Origin: Powellomyces hirtus
Lineage: Eukaryota > Chytridiomycota > Chytridiomycetes > Spizellomycetales > Powellomycetaceae
DNA: 64,000 nt
Direction of reading: 5' to 3'
Assembly (NCBI GenBank): GCA_025526995.1
Contig: JAHLKG010000004.1
Span: 1,649,958-1,713,957, forward strand
In this document: positions 23,299-33,179 of the stretch, piece by piece
Position numbering within the stretch: position 1 is the first letter of the stretch
How the letters are laid out: every line of letters starts with the position of its first letter
Position numbers and translations under genes: made by a program
Notes under the pieces: generated by a model
Told to the model about the DNA's origin: nothing
Seen by the model: the letters and a program-made list of their open reading frames with translations, nothing else
Databases searched by the model: none

Positions 23299-23314
23299 TG
23301 GTAGCACCACCCCG
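23299..23314 (+). promoter_or_regulatory. Primer-binding site of the Ty3/gypsy element
   Basis: TGGTAGCACCACCCCG directly follows the LTR and begins with TGG, complementary to a tRNA CCA end. The tRNA identity was not determined. Confidence 0.7.
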
Positions 23315-23326
23315 TAGACGACAACA

Positions 23327-24536
23327 ATGGCACGTAGCACCAGGAACAGCCCAATGGCAGTAGGAGAACCCGAAGCCGACACACCGACCAACAACCCCGT
23401 CGCAATGTTAGCTGCACAATTGGCGGAGACCCAACGCCTACTGCAGGAACAGATCGCAATGGGAGAGGCCCGCTTCGAAGCCCTTCTCTCAAGGATTCCG
23501 ACCCCAGTCCAACCAGCGGTTGCAACACCGCACGTCAACATCATCCTGGCGGAAGAAAACTGCGCACGAATGCAAGCTGAGAAGGAACGCCGAGAGAACC
23601 TTTGCAAGCAGCTGACACACTTCGACGGAAAAGGGAACAGTGAAGAAATGGTGTCGAAGGTCGACGAGTTCCTGAAGGTCCACACGCGCTACCTTGAGGC
23701 AACCGACTTCAGGACGGACCACCGGGACGTCGACCACATCTCGAGGTACCTCAAGGAAACCGCCGACGAATGGTGGCAAATGCTCAGAGATGCTGGCGAC
23801 CAGCCCACGACATTGGAAGAATTCACAAGGATCCTCCGCATCCGCTTCTACCCCGCCAACTTACGAAACACCGCAGAAGCAAAGATGAAGCGGTTGGTTT
23901 TCACCAATAGCATATCGGAGTATATCGCCAAGTTCAATACCCTTCGGGCCCAGATTGCAACGCTTGACGACAAGGAGCGGCTTACCCCAAGGCAAGAACG
24001 TGCCTATTTCTTGACAGGATTCTCGACCAACCATGTCGGCCAGCGCATTCGGGACCACTGCTATGCCGCAATCATGAGGAATAATGGCGCCGAGATCCCG
24101 ATCACCGAGCTACAGAATGAAGCTCTACTATGCTACAGGATTCGAGGCTATGCGGACGATGTCGCGCAGGTAACCCCCAACGGGAGGAGACGTCAGTACG
24201 CTGCAGTCCAGCCGGCTCAGGTACATCGAGGGAACTATCAAGCACGAGAAAGGGGACGCCACACCCCCTATGGCTCAGGTCGTCCCACACGCGGTATGGA
24301 CAACTACCAAGGGATTTCACGCCGTGAGCGCACCATCTACGACGAACGCCGTGAGCGCACGAATGTTTCAACTGCGGGGGCAAGGGGCATTACGCCCGTG
24401 GGTGCCCAGCAAGTAAAGGTAAAACCGGTGAGCATAGGACGTTTGCTGCCCCTGTAGAGATCACCAAAGGGTCCGGAGACGAGGCGGCCAGCGACGGGGG
24501 CTCAGTCAACAGCTCGGATTTTTGCCCCGGGTGCTG
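23327..24536 (+). pseudogene. Ty3/gypsy Gag with CCHC zinc knuckle, one frameshift
   Basis: Starts at ATG 23327 (MARSTRNSPMAVGEPE). It contains a Gag capsid-like region (about residues 85-260, including KGNSEEMVSKVDEF, YLKETADEWWQML, and RFYPANLRNTAEAKMKRL). The zinc knuckle CFNCGGKGHYARGC at about 24364-24406 lies in another frame than the first 345 residues, so one base has probably been lost near 24358. The Gag frame then runs to a TGA at 24534-24536 and overlaps the start of pol, which is open in the -1 frame. A T5 run lies in the overlap, so a -1 ribosomal shift is possible but not shown. Confidence 0.85.
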
Positions 24537-27500
24537 AACGCTTGCACCGTCTCAGTACCCCAACCCCAAATGCAAGACAAGATCCCCACGGACAGACCGG
24601 GACCCCGCATTCACAGGAAGACATTTGTGGTCCACGGGAAGGTACAAGGGCACTTTGCCCGCATCCTAATCAATACCGGATGTAACACCCTGATCATCAG
24701 CGACACTTGGGCCGCCAAACACGGCCTCCGGACCTACACCTCCCCAACTCCGCTGGTGGTCCGGTGGGGCGACAGAGTGGGAAACTACGGGGCAACAAAG
24801 ATGACCTGTGGGGACCTCTCGGTGTTCACCGAGGAGAAGATCATCTACTGGGAGGATACCGTACCGTTCGTGGTCGCGCCGATCAGGGTCGATGCCATAC
24901 TGGGCTTGCCATTCATATTGGGGCTGGACGTCCGAGGGCTTTTCGACCAAGGGGGCTTTCCAACGATGACGTTCTACCACGACGGCCAGACCCTCAGCCT
25001 TCGAGCCAAATTGACCAACCGCCACTGGGAAGCACCATCCGCGTGCGCCGCCCGTCTACTCTCCCCACGAGAGGTACGGCCCCGCAGATTCCAGCCGGCG
25101 AAGTCAGCACTCAATGCAGAGGGAATCTACACAGCCAAGCAATGGAAACGCTTGATGAAGAAGGGCAAGATCACTGGAGTCTTCGAGGTACAAATTGTAG
25201 ATGCAATTCCAGTTGCAGAGGCTCAATTTGTACGGACGGTCGATGCCAAGAAAAGGGCAATCTTGGAGGAACGACGCCACACCAATACTGAAGCCAAGGC
25301 GGCAGATCAAGAAGACCCGCTAGAGACGCTGGCAGCCGACCATCCACTCCGACTGACCCTAGAAAAATACGTCATGACGCTATTCACCAAGCAGTCAGGC
25401 ATCCCTCCGGACCGAGGCGAGGACAATTTCACCATTCGGCTCAAACCCGGCTCGAAGCCCGTGATGCAGCCACTTTGGCATTTGAGAGCTGACAAACTGG
25501 ACGAGCTCGGCCAGCAGATGCAGCGTTTAATGGACAAGGGTTGGATCTCACACTCTCGCAGTCTGTGGGGCGCGCCCGTCCTATTTGCCCCAAAGAAGGA
25601 CGGCGGCCTACGCTGCTGCATTGACTACCGGGCATGGAACAAGATGACTCACAAGGATGCCATGCCACTTCCGAACCTCTCGGAGCTGCGCGACAGGCTT
25701 GTCAACATGCGGGTATTCACCGCGATCGACATCCGCAACGCGTACCACTGCATCATGATCCGACCGGAAGATAGGGAGAAAACAGCGTTCCGAACACGTT
25801 TTGGACATTTCGAATACAATGTTCTACCTTTCGGCTTAACTAATGCACCTGCTACATTCCAGCGACTAACCAACAAGCTCTTGGGCGACAAGTACGACGC
25901 CTACGTGATATCATACCTCGACGATATCCTCATATTCAGCACCGACATGAGTTCGCACATTCAGCAAGTCGACGAGGTCCTCAAGACCTTGACGGAACAT
26001 CGCCTCCACATCAAACCCAGCAAATGTCAATGGGCGGTTGACGAAGTCGAGTTCTGCGGCCACCGAGTCGGCAAGGATGGCCTAAGTATTGCCCCCTCCA
26101 AGGTGACCGCGGTCCGGGAACGACCTCGCCCGACCAACTCCCTGGAGCTCCTTAGCTTCATGGGCCTTGTCAACTATGTCCAGGAATACATCCCCGAGTA
26201 TCCACAGATTGCCCTACCCCTAACGAATCTGCAATCCGGCAACCGCCCATGGCAGTGGGGTGACAAGGAAGATCGAGCGTTCAATCGCTTAAAGGAATTA
26301 TGCTCCTCGGCACCCACTCTAGCGTACTTCGACCCGGCACTCGACACCTACTTGTTCACGGACGCATCGGGCTACGCCTACGGCGGATGGCTGGCGCAGC
26401 CGGCCAAAGGGGATTTCCCTTACCCTCACCCACTACCAACCACCAAATCGGGCTTAGCCAACCTCCCGCAACTTTGCCCGGTGACATACTACTCCCGCAA
26501 GATGCAACCCGTCAAGACTCGATACCCCGTGCATGAACAAGAACTACTGGGATTAGTCAAGTCCATACGCGCCAACCGCCATTACCTCATTGGCCGCCCA
26601 TTCCGCGCGTTTGTTGACCACAAGTCCCTGATCTACCTCCAGGAACAACCCCACCTGTCACGTCACCAAGCAGGCTGGGTCGAGTTCCTCCAACAGTTCG
26701 ATTTCTCAGTGGAATACCTCCCCGGCACATGGAATTCGATCGCCGACTTCCTCAGTCACGACCTGACTTACGCCCCCAAGTGTGCAACCTGCCAGGCCAA
26801 GATCGACGTGGTCACCGCCATTGTGCAGACGGAGAAGCCCGTCCCGACGCACATGCCGACCGATGCGGACTGGACCCAGGCGCTCGCATCGGATGATTTT
26901 GGCCAAAACATCTTACTAACCATCAACAGTCCCCCGGAGAACCTATCCGGCCATGCACGCCAATTCCGGACAGTGGACTCTCCTCCACACCGCTTCTTGA
27001 TGTACCACGACCGTTGGTACGTCCCCGACAGCTTGCGGGGGCCACTCCTTCAGACTCATCACGACTCCCTCGCGAACGGTGGTCACTCCGGTGTCCAACG
27101 AACGCTCGCCAAACTTCTGGAGTCGTACTATTGGCCTCACATGGAGCGCGATGTGTACCAATATGTCCGCACCTGCCCTACCTGCCAATGTCACAAGCGA
27201 ACCGCGCCGATTGGTTTCCTCCGCAGCTTACCGATCCCTGACGCTTGTTGGCAACAAATCGGCATGGATATATTCTCCCCCACGTCAGGCTTTAAGGGGG
27301 GGGAACCTCAGGTAGAGCCCGACGTGACGAAGAACCCTTCACACCACACCGGCAAGAGACTGACCAAGAAGGCGGACACCGTACTCCTCATTGTTGACTA
27401 CCTTTCATGCCGCGTGATACTTTTACCTACTAACACACGCGCTACAGCTCAGAAGACGGCTCAACTCTTTCTGGAACAGGCATTCCGCCACACGGGGTTA

Positions 27501-28460
27501 CCCCACACCATCGTGAGCGATCGGGACCCCAAGTGGCTATCAGAATTCTGGCGGCACCTTATGTGGACACTTGACGTCAAGCAGGAACTCTCGTCGGCAA
27601 GACACCAACAGACCGACGGCAAGGCGGAGAACGCCATCAAGACAATCAAGGGAATCATGGGCCCCTTTCTTGACTATGCCGGCTCCGACTGGAAGAGTTT
27701 ACTCCCCACCCTTGAGTACAACTAAAACTGAACGCCGCAGACGTCGACGGGACTATCCCCTTTCGAGATTGACCTAGGCCGCGTTCCCCGGGTACCGAAC
27801 CAATGGGTAGCATCTAACTCCGGAGAGATGATAAGGCAATCGGCACGAACCACCGTGGAGAGACAGATTAAGGAATTTGTCGATGTGAGTCCCATCGTGC
27901 AGCAACGGCTACAAGACGCACAGGACCAGCAGGCAAGGTACTACGACCGCAAGAAGCACACGGAAGCATACCGAGAGGGTGACAAGGTCTTACTTCATCG
28001 TGAAGGTATCGCGATTACCAGCGTCACCACAAGGAACAAAAAGCTGGCTGAACAATGGATTGGGCCATTCACAGTACGCGGCAAGGGCCCGCATCCTGAC
28101 ACCTACGAGCTTGAACTACCCAAGGACTTCACCGGGTTGCACCCAGTCTTTCATGTCAGCATTCTGAGACGTTACCACGACCCGGACGGTACCCCGTACA
28201 GACAGGTCACCGCCCCGCCTGAGCCCGAGAAGGACAAAGACGGTCAGGAGACCTACCAAGTGGACAAGATCCTAAATGCCAGATGGCACAGGAACCCCGA
28301 GCAGTTCTTAGTCAAGTGGACAGGTTACAACAACACCCAGAACAAGTGGGAGCCGTATGCACACATGAAGGTAACGACCGCACTGGAAGAATGGCTCCAG
28401 GAGCACCCCGGAGAGGACCGCGGCCAAAGGCTAGCGGCCAGGCGACGTAAGAGAACCTAG
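24522..28460 (+). pseudogene. Ty3/gypsy Pol: protease, RT, RNase H, integrase, chromodomain
   Basis: A single frame of about 1300 codons interrupted only by TAA at 27723 and TGA at 27729. Protease region: LINTGCNTLIIS, where the catalytic Asp of the usual DTG/DSG motif is Asn (codon AAT at 24672). Reverse transcriptase: YLDDILIFS. RNase H: YLFTDASGYAYGG. Integrase: HHCC zinc motif (HHDSLANGGH...CPTCQC), then Asp in GMDIFSP, Asp in SDRDPKW and Glu in DGKAENAI. After the two stops the frame continues through SPFEIDLG, WIGPFTVRGKGPHPDTYEL and HVSILRRY. A chromodomain closes the protein (YQVDKIL, FLVKWTGY, KWEPYAHM). The altered protease and stops suggest that this copy cannot mobilise itself. 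Confidence 0.95.
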
Positions 28461-28524
28461 ATAGCGAGCTGTACTGTAAATTAACAAGAGAGATGCTACT
28501 TGAGGTAGAGGACATTATAGTGCG

Positions 28525-29270
28525 AGATTCCGGCATCGTTGGACGATGGCCGGAGGCTGCTGGGCAGCATACCTCGCTGGGCGAGATGCCGGCATTGTTG
28601 GACGATGGCTGAAGGCTGCTGAGCAGCATACCTCACTGGGTGAGATGCCGGGATCGCTGGGCAATGAGCCGACGGCTTGCCGATGCAAGGTGACCGGCAC
28701 CAGATTTGCATGGCGGCGTACCTCGAGACCCGCGGGGACCATGGCCATGGTACATACCTACGCAAAGGGGAAGAGAAGGGCTTCGGCCAAGATACCGGCA
28801 TTGTTTGACGATGGGCCGAAGGCCGCTGGGGGGCATACCTCACTGGGTGAGAAGGGTGATGCTGGGCATTGACCGGCTGCCGATGCAAGGTGACCGGCAC
28901 CAGATTTGCACGGCAGCGTACCTCGAGACCTGCGGGGACCATGGCCGCAGTACATACCCACGCGAAGGGGAAGAGAAGGGCTTTGGCCAAGATACCGGCA
29001 TCGTTTGACGATGGGCCAAAGGTTGCTGGGCGACATACCTTGCTGGGCGAGATGCCGGGATCGCTGGGCGATGAGCCGAAGACTGCGAGGCAGTAGACCT
29101 CACGAGGTGAGATGCCAGCATCCTTTGACGATGGGCCAAAGGTCGCTGGGCGACATACCTCGCTGGGCGAGATGCAGGGATCGCTGGGCAATGAGCCGAA
29201 GACTGCAAGGCAGTAGACCTCACTAGGTGAGATACCGGCATCGTTGGACGATGGCCGGGGAACCGCTGGG
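28525..29270. repeat. Higher-order tandem repeat inside the Ty3/gypsy 3' region
   Basis: Repeated units of about 60 bp (containing GACGATGG...GCTGGG...CATACCTC.CTGGG.GAGATGCC) arranged in blocks of about 120 and 180-200 bp. A second unit type, with GATGCAAGGTGACCGGCACC and ending AAGAGAAGGGCTT, occurs twice. Much of the spacing is near a multiple of three, which keeps several long minus-strand frames open, but these look like by-products of the repeat. Confidence 0.85.
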
Positions 29271-29440
29271 CGGTCTTCCCAATGGGGAAGTGTGATGCAG
29301 GGCATCTACCATGAGCACCATAGCCGGGAGGAAGCCGAGTGACATTGGACACAGCGGATGCATACGAAATGCTATAAGGCTCAAGGGAGCACAGCGATGA
29401 GAAGGCAAGTACAGCGATGAGATTGTGGTACTGAATTTGA

Positions 29441-30263
29441 TTATACGGGCCGAAGGCCAGGCCCCGAAGGAGCAACAGACAACAAGTGAAAGTATGTACA
29501 AGAAGGAGGGGGGGGAGAACTAATCTTGGTGAAGAAGAATTGGCACCGGTTGCCGTGGCACCGGTCGCCCAACCCGCACCGGAGGGGGGTGTAATTTGCC
29601 ACGTTCATCTCGCTGCGGAGAGAGCTGAGTTAGTCAGGTACGACAGCAGCAGGCCAAAGAGTACTACTTACGCGCGGACGTGGCCCATGCAGTGGAGATG
29701 GTTGCATGGAAACATGCGGAGGTCCGCTCCGACATGGTTGCAGCCAGCGAACTGGCACCCAGCGGGGATGGCCGCAAAGAAGAGAACCCGGCCGCAGTGG
29801 GGGGCGCCGCACGTCAACTGGCCCTGAGGGCCGTCGTTCTGGAAAGCAAAGGAACGAAGGAACCACACCGTTAGGAAGACATCAGGCCGCCTCTCAGCGA
29901 AGGGGGGGGACATACCGTGTCATCGGCCGCCGCCACGATGCAGGGCTGGCACACCAAATGGTGGCATTCTGATGTGAACATCTTGCTCTTGCGGAATTGG
30001 TTGCACTTCCAGCAAGAGGGCAAGTCGGCCGACCTCTCGGGGGTGGACTTTTCATGGACCGAGGGGTTCTGTAGACAACAAGGGAAGACGGGGAACATGA
30101 GACGAGTTGCCACAGCCGAGGACGAGCACCGACCCCTACTCACCCGGGTGGGCTGGGCCCGCTTGGTTGCGCCTTTCGCAAGTTGCTGGGCGGGCCGGCG
30201 CTTGCCCATGGTGGTGGTGGTGGTGTTGGGGGGGGGAGGAGAGTTGTTGGGGGTGTCAGCCAT
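29441..30263 (-). CDS. Antisense double-RING-like zinc-finger gene inside the Ty3/gypsy element
   Basis: Antisense gene between the tandem repeat and the 3' LTR. Four exons with good signals and phase: 30263-30144, 30068-29916, 29838-29672, 29612-29441; donors GTGAGT, GTATGT and GTAAGT; acceptors TCTACAG, TTTCCAG and CCGCAG; 203 residues. The N-terminus is Pro/Thr-rich, then basic (GKRRPAQQLAKGATKR). First zinc module: CWKC, 12 residues, CHHLVCQPC, then CGAPHC. Second: CQFAGC, then CNHLHCMGH, then CGLGDRC. The spacing resembles a tandem RING. No stop or frameshift is needed in this model, unlike the retroelement genes around it. A TG-rich microsatellite lies just upstream of the ATG. Function unknown; ubiquitin-ligase or RNA/protein-binding roles are possible. 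Confidence 0.72.
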
Positions 30264-30266
30264 GGT

Positions 30267-30300
30267 GTGTGTGTGTGCGTATGTGTGTGTGTGAGGTGTG
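30267..30300. repeat. TG microsatellite
   Basis: Near-perfect TG/GTGTGC run directly upstream of the start codon of the antisense zinc-finger gene, so it would sit in that gene's promoter or leader. Confidence 0.8.
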
Positions 30301-30710
30301 AGTTCGTCGAGCTACAAAGAAAAGAAGAGCGAGAGGGGGAGATTCAACGGGCAGTACCTTTTAAAGGCTCGACCTGCTTGGGAACGCTCGGAAATTCAGG
30401 TGTTAGTGTTTCATCCCCTACGGAGCGCAGCAGATGTTACTTATCGAAATCCGCATGGAGGAAGCTACTCGTGATTCATCTAGGGTCCCTGCAAAGAGAG
30501 AAATAGACTTTCCGACGATTTTGCGCACCACGAAGGGCGGAGACTACCCGTCAGGGACTACCGCGATGCGATCTGCGCCAGGGCCGCCTCCCCAGCCTCA
30601 TCTTCCCACAACCACGTCAGCATCCGTTAACCCGCCGCCGCCCGGCTTAGGCAAGCTTTGCCTCGCGGAAGAGATTCGAGCCTAAGAGATAGTCGCGAAT
30701 CTAAGGGGGG

Positions 30711-30985
30711 TGTAATGAGGCGTGGCTCACCAGCCTAAGCCTAGACACACGTCGGGAAGGGTCCCGCACGAGATGGATGCTAGCGTCAGCATCCCAAAGG
30801 GTACTAGACCTCAGGGATGGCCACGGATGGCCATCACGTGACCAGGGCCACTCCGCGGCCTAGAAGAAAAGTAGGAATGCTCCGAAGAAGGCGCATTCAA
30901 GACTTAGAGATCTTACAGTAGAATTAGTTATAGGGAATTTCCGAATAGAAGACTAGACTCTGGCAACGGACCTAGTATTATTACA
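30711..30985 (+). repeat. 3' LTR of the Ty3/gypsy element
   Basis: 275 bp, from TGTAATGAGG to TATTATTACA, preceded by the polypurine tract and followed by AGGAG. Confidence 0.95.
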
Positions 30986-31158
30986 AGGAGTAACCCTAAA
31001 AGCATTCAGATGGCAACACCACCCAAGTTACCCTTGTGGAAACCCTATATGAAAGTTGGGGTCTCAAAGGTCCCGTATTGCTACATTTTGTGCAACGAGG
31101 CCATCTGAATCCCAAATCGCTTCGTTTCTGCTGAATTCTGAGGTCCCGGTGGTGTTGA

Positions 31159-31195
31159 GAGCATCTTTAACGGCAGGCATTTACTTGTGGCACAG
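31159..31195 (+). repeat. Left terminal inverted repeat of the Harbinger element
   Basis: GAGCATCTTTAACGGCAGGC followed by ATTTACTTGTGGCACAG; complementary to 34693-34729 with one difference (C versus A). Confidence 0.9.
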
Positions 31196-31369
31196 TCAGA
31201 ATTTGAAGCCTGTGGTTCCGAAAGCACTGTTAAAGGTGTGGCGCGGGGGCGCTATTTTGTACTAAGCGTTGCTACTTTCCTGCGCCACAGTTCATATTTG
31301 AAACCGGTCGGCTCCCAGCTTTTAAAATGAAGCCTCCGAACAGTCGGTCCCGTAAAGTTGCCATTTGTC

Positions 31370-32443
31370 ATGGCAGACTCCAATATTATAACACAAATTG
31401 CACAGTTGATTGCTCAAAACCTGCATTCTGTTGCTGCGCAAGCTTTGCTAAAACAGAACCCGGCCGCGTATACTAGAGCTACCTACACAGAATCTGGAGA
31501 ATGCAGCCTACTTGTCCCGCCTATACATCTCCCTTTGGCTTTGCCAGCTCCGCCACAGGCCACACCGCTAACTCCACGCCAAACACCTGCACCGCAAGCG
31601 CAGGCCACACCTCCCTCAGAATCATTCTTGTGGCGTGGTGCAAGAGGAAAAGGGTTCTCTCGCACAGAAGACGAGCGCCTATGCGTGGTCTGGGTTCAGA
31701 TATCTGAGGACCCCATCACCGGCAACGAGCAGAAAGCGGATGCATTTTGGAGTCGAATCCATAAGGTGTTCAACGACAATCCACCAGACGAAGCGCGGAC
31801 CAGAAGCTCGTTGAAAAACCGCTGGGGGGTTGTGTCTCGCGCGGTTGCCAAATTCGCAGGACATATACGCTCAGCCACAGCTTCATTGCCCAGTGGTGCC
31901 ACTAGAGACCAAATCGTTCTTCTAGGAGAAGACTTCTACTACGGAGCGGAAAAGCAAAAGTTTGTCCTGCTGCACGCCTACAACTTACTGCAGAACTGCC
32001 CCAGGTAAGCAATTAATTGCGTGGGAAAGTACTGCGTGGCAACATAGTGCGTGATGCGTACCTGCGTACTGCGTGGTCATGTTGTGCGTACCTGCGTGAT
32101 GCGCACTGCGTGGTAAAGAAATGCTTTAACATCAACTTCATTTAGATTTATGGCAGACAGCGAGAAAACGCCACAAAAGGCAGCAGGAGAAAAGGACGAG
32201 GTCCGTCCAATTGGTATCAAACGAGCAAAGCGCCGACGAGATGAAGACTTATCGAAGGATGAAGAGTTGGAACTTGTGAAGCAACAGCTGGAAATACAGC
32301 AACGTGAGCTACAATTGAAGGAGGACGAGCAGCGTCTTAGCAAAGTAGAAAGACTGGTACAGCTTTTTGGGTGTGAAAGCTCCATCGCTCAAAAGGCCTT
32401 GTTTGACTTGGCCAAAGAGCTGCAAAATGAGGATAGCAGCTAG
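31370..32443 (+). CDS. Harbinger Myb/SANT-like DNA-binding protein
   Basis: Two exons, 31370-32004 and 32146-32443, with a GTAAGC donor and TTTAG acceptor in phase; 310 residues from MADSNIITQIAQ. Residues about 85-165 form a trihelix/Myb-like domain (FSRTEDERLCVVWVQISEDP, then FWSRIHKVFND, then RSSLKNRWGVVSRAVAKF). Exon 2 carries the motif RPIGIKRAKRRR and a Glu/Gln-rich coiled coil (ELELVKQQLEIQQRELQLKE), like the NAM-associated C-terminal region found in such proteins. In PIF/Harbinger elements the Myb-like partner binds subterminal DNA and helps bring the transposase into the nucleus. It is transcribed convergently with the other two genes of the element. Confidence 0.88.
32024..32115. 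repeat. Short repeats in the intron of the Myb-like gene
   Basis: Several copies of (G)TACTGCGTGG and TGCGTACCTGCGT fill the intron. The same decamer occurs at 34244-34275 in intron 1 of the transposase gene. Confidence 0.75.
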
Positions 32444-32519
32444 TATTCATGCGTGAATAAAAAAACTGTCTACCGGTTAAGGTAGCCACCAAGTTTAACG
32501 GTCGCTTTGCTTGGGACTT
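32444..32519. terminator. Convergent 3' ends of two Harbinger genes
   Basis: 76 bp between the stop of the Myb-like gene and the stop of the small minus-strand gene, with a GAATAAAAAAAC stretch that could serve as a polyadenylation signal for the plus-strand gene. Confidence 0.4.
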
Positions 32520-32979
32520 TCACCCACTTCCTCCTCCTCCACTTGCTCCTGCACCTCCTCCTCCACTTCCTCTTTGCCCCGTCCCCTCTTCTCCCCTCCT
32601 TCTTCTCTCCCCTTCCCTCCAAGCAAAGGCGCGGACCCATTTCTCTGCGTATGCGGTCACTTGATCAAACTTGGTCTGAGTTACAAGTTGCCGCAGTTAG
32701 TACAAACGGGGTCAGCAAAAAATGATGTTACACTTACCTTTGCCGCGACCATATCCCAGTTTACCTCGTCAAGGTACTCCTTCATTGCCTCTTGGTAGAG
32801 GCGTGGGTACTGGCGCTGCAGCTGACGAAGCTGCACTGCGCACCTTGCAACCTGATACAAAGAAATTAAGTGGTATGTAGGTACTATAGAAGCTCAACAA
32901 ATCTACCAAGAGCTGCTGCATCCTCTTCAGCTTGACGCTCAGCGTCAGTTGGGATTCTTGGCTTTTTGGGGCGAGGCAT
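32520..32979 (-). CDS. Third Harbinger gene: small charged, Gly-rich protein
   Basis: Three-exon model: 32979-32907, 32835-32738, 32675-32520; 108 residues, phases consistent. Intron 2 has a GTAAGT donor, a perfect TACTAAC branch site and an AACTCAG acceptor. Intron 1 is less certain, because alternative acceptors nearby would give slightly different joins. The protein starts MPRPKKPRIPTDAERQAEED, continues through a predicted helical part (LQRQYPRLYQEAMKEYLDEV) and ends in a basic then Gly/Ser-rich tail (GERRRRGEEG, then GGGGAGASGGGG). No family recognised. The basic N-terminus could be a nuclear signal. It sits downstream of the transposase on the same strand, but separate introns and spacing suggest its own transcript. 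Confidence 0.55.
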
Positions 32980-33179
32980 TGTGATGAGGAAACAGCGGGG
33001 CATTGCTACCCTAGTATAGTATAAGTATAAAAACGCTTTTGAGACATATTGACATGTGTCAAAGAAACAGTTAACCCTTTTAAGGGATATATCAAAAGGT
33101 TCCAGTTTGCGTGGCACGCTCGCATGCTCTCATTAAATCGCACTGACATGTTTTAGGGATTGCAAACGATTTGTGTAAT

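Larger units (their letters stand above)
23025..30985 (+). mobile_element. Ty3/gypsy chromovirus LTR retrotransposon, full length
   Basis: An 8-kb element with LTRs of 274 and 275 bp (TGTAAT...TTACA) and a perfect 5-bp target duplication AGGAG (23020-23024 and 30986-30990). Order: PBS, gag, pol (protease, reverse transcriptase, RNase H, integrase, chromodomain), a tandem-repeat block, an antisense zinc-finger gene and a polypurine tract CTAAGGGGGG before the 3' LTR. About 2.2 kb separates pol from the 3' LTR, unusually long. A few disabling changes are present, but the copy is much less decayed than the neighbouring copia element. Confidence 0.96.

Noticed and set aside
28496..29475. Long minus-strand open frames over the tandem repeat (up to 269 codons)
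   Set aside because: They exist in more than one frame and only because the repeat spacing is near a multiple of three. The translation is a repetitive Pro/Ser pattern without a domain, and the repeat ends rather than the protein sets the frame ends.
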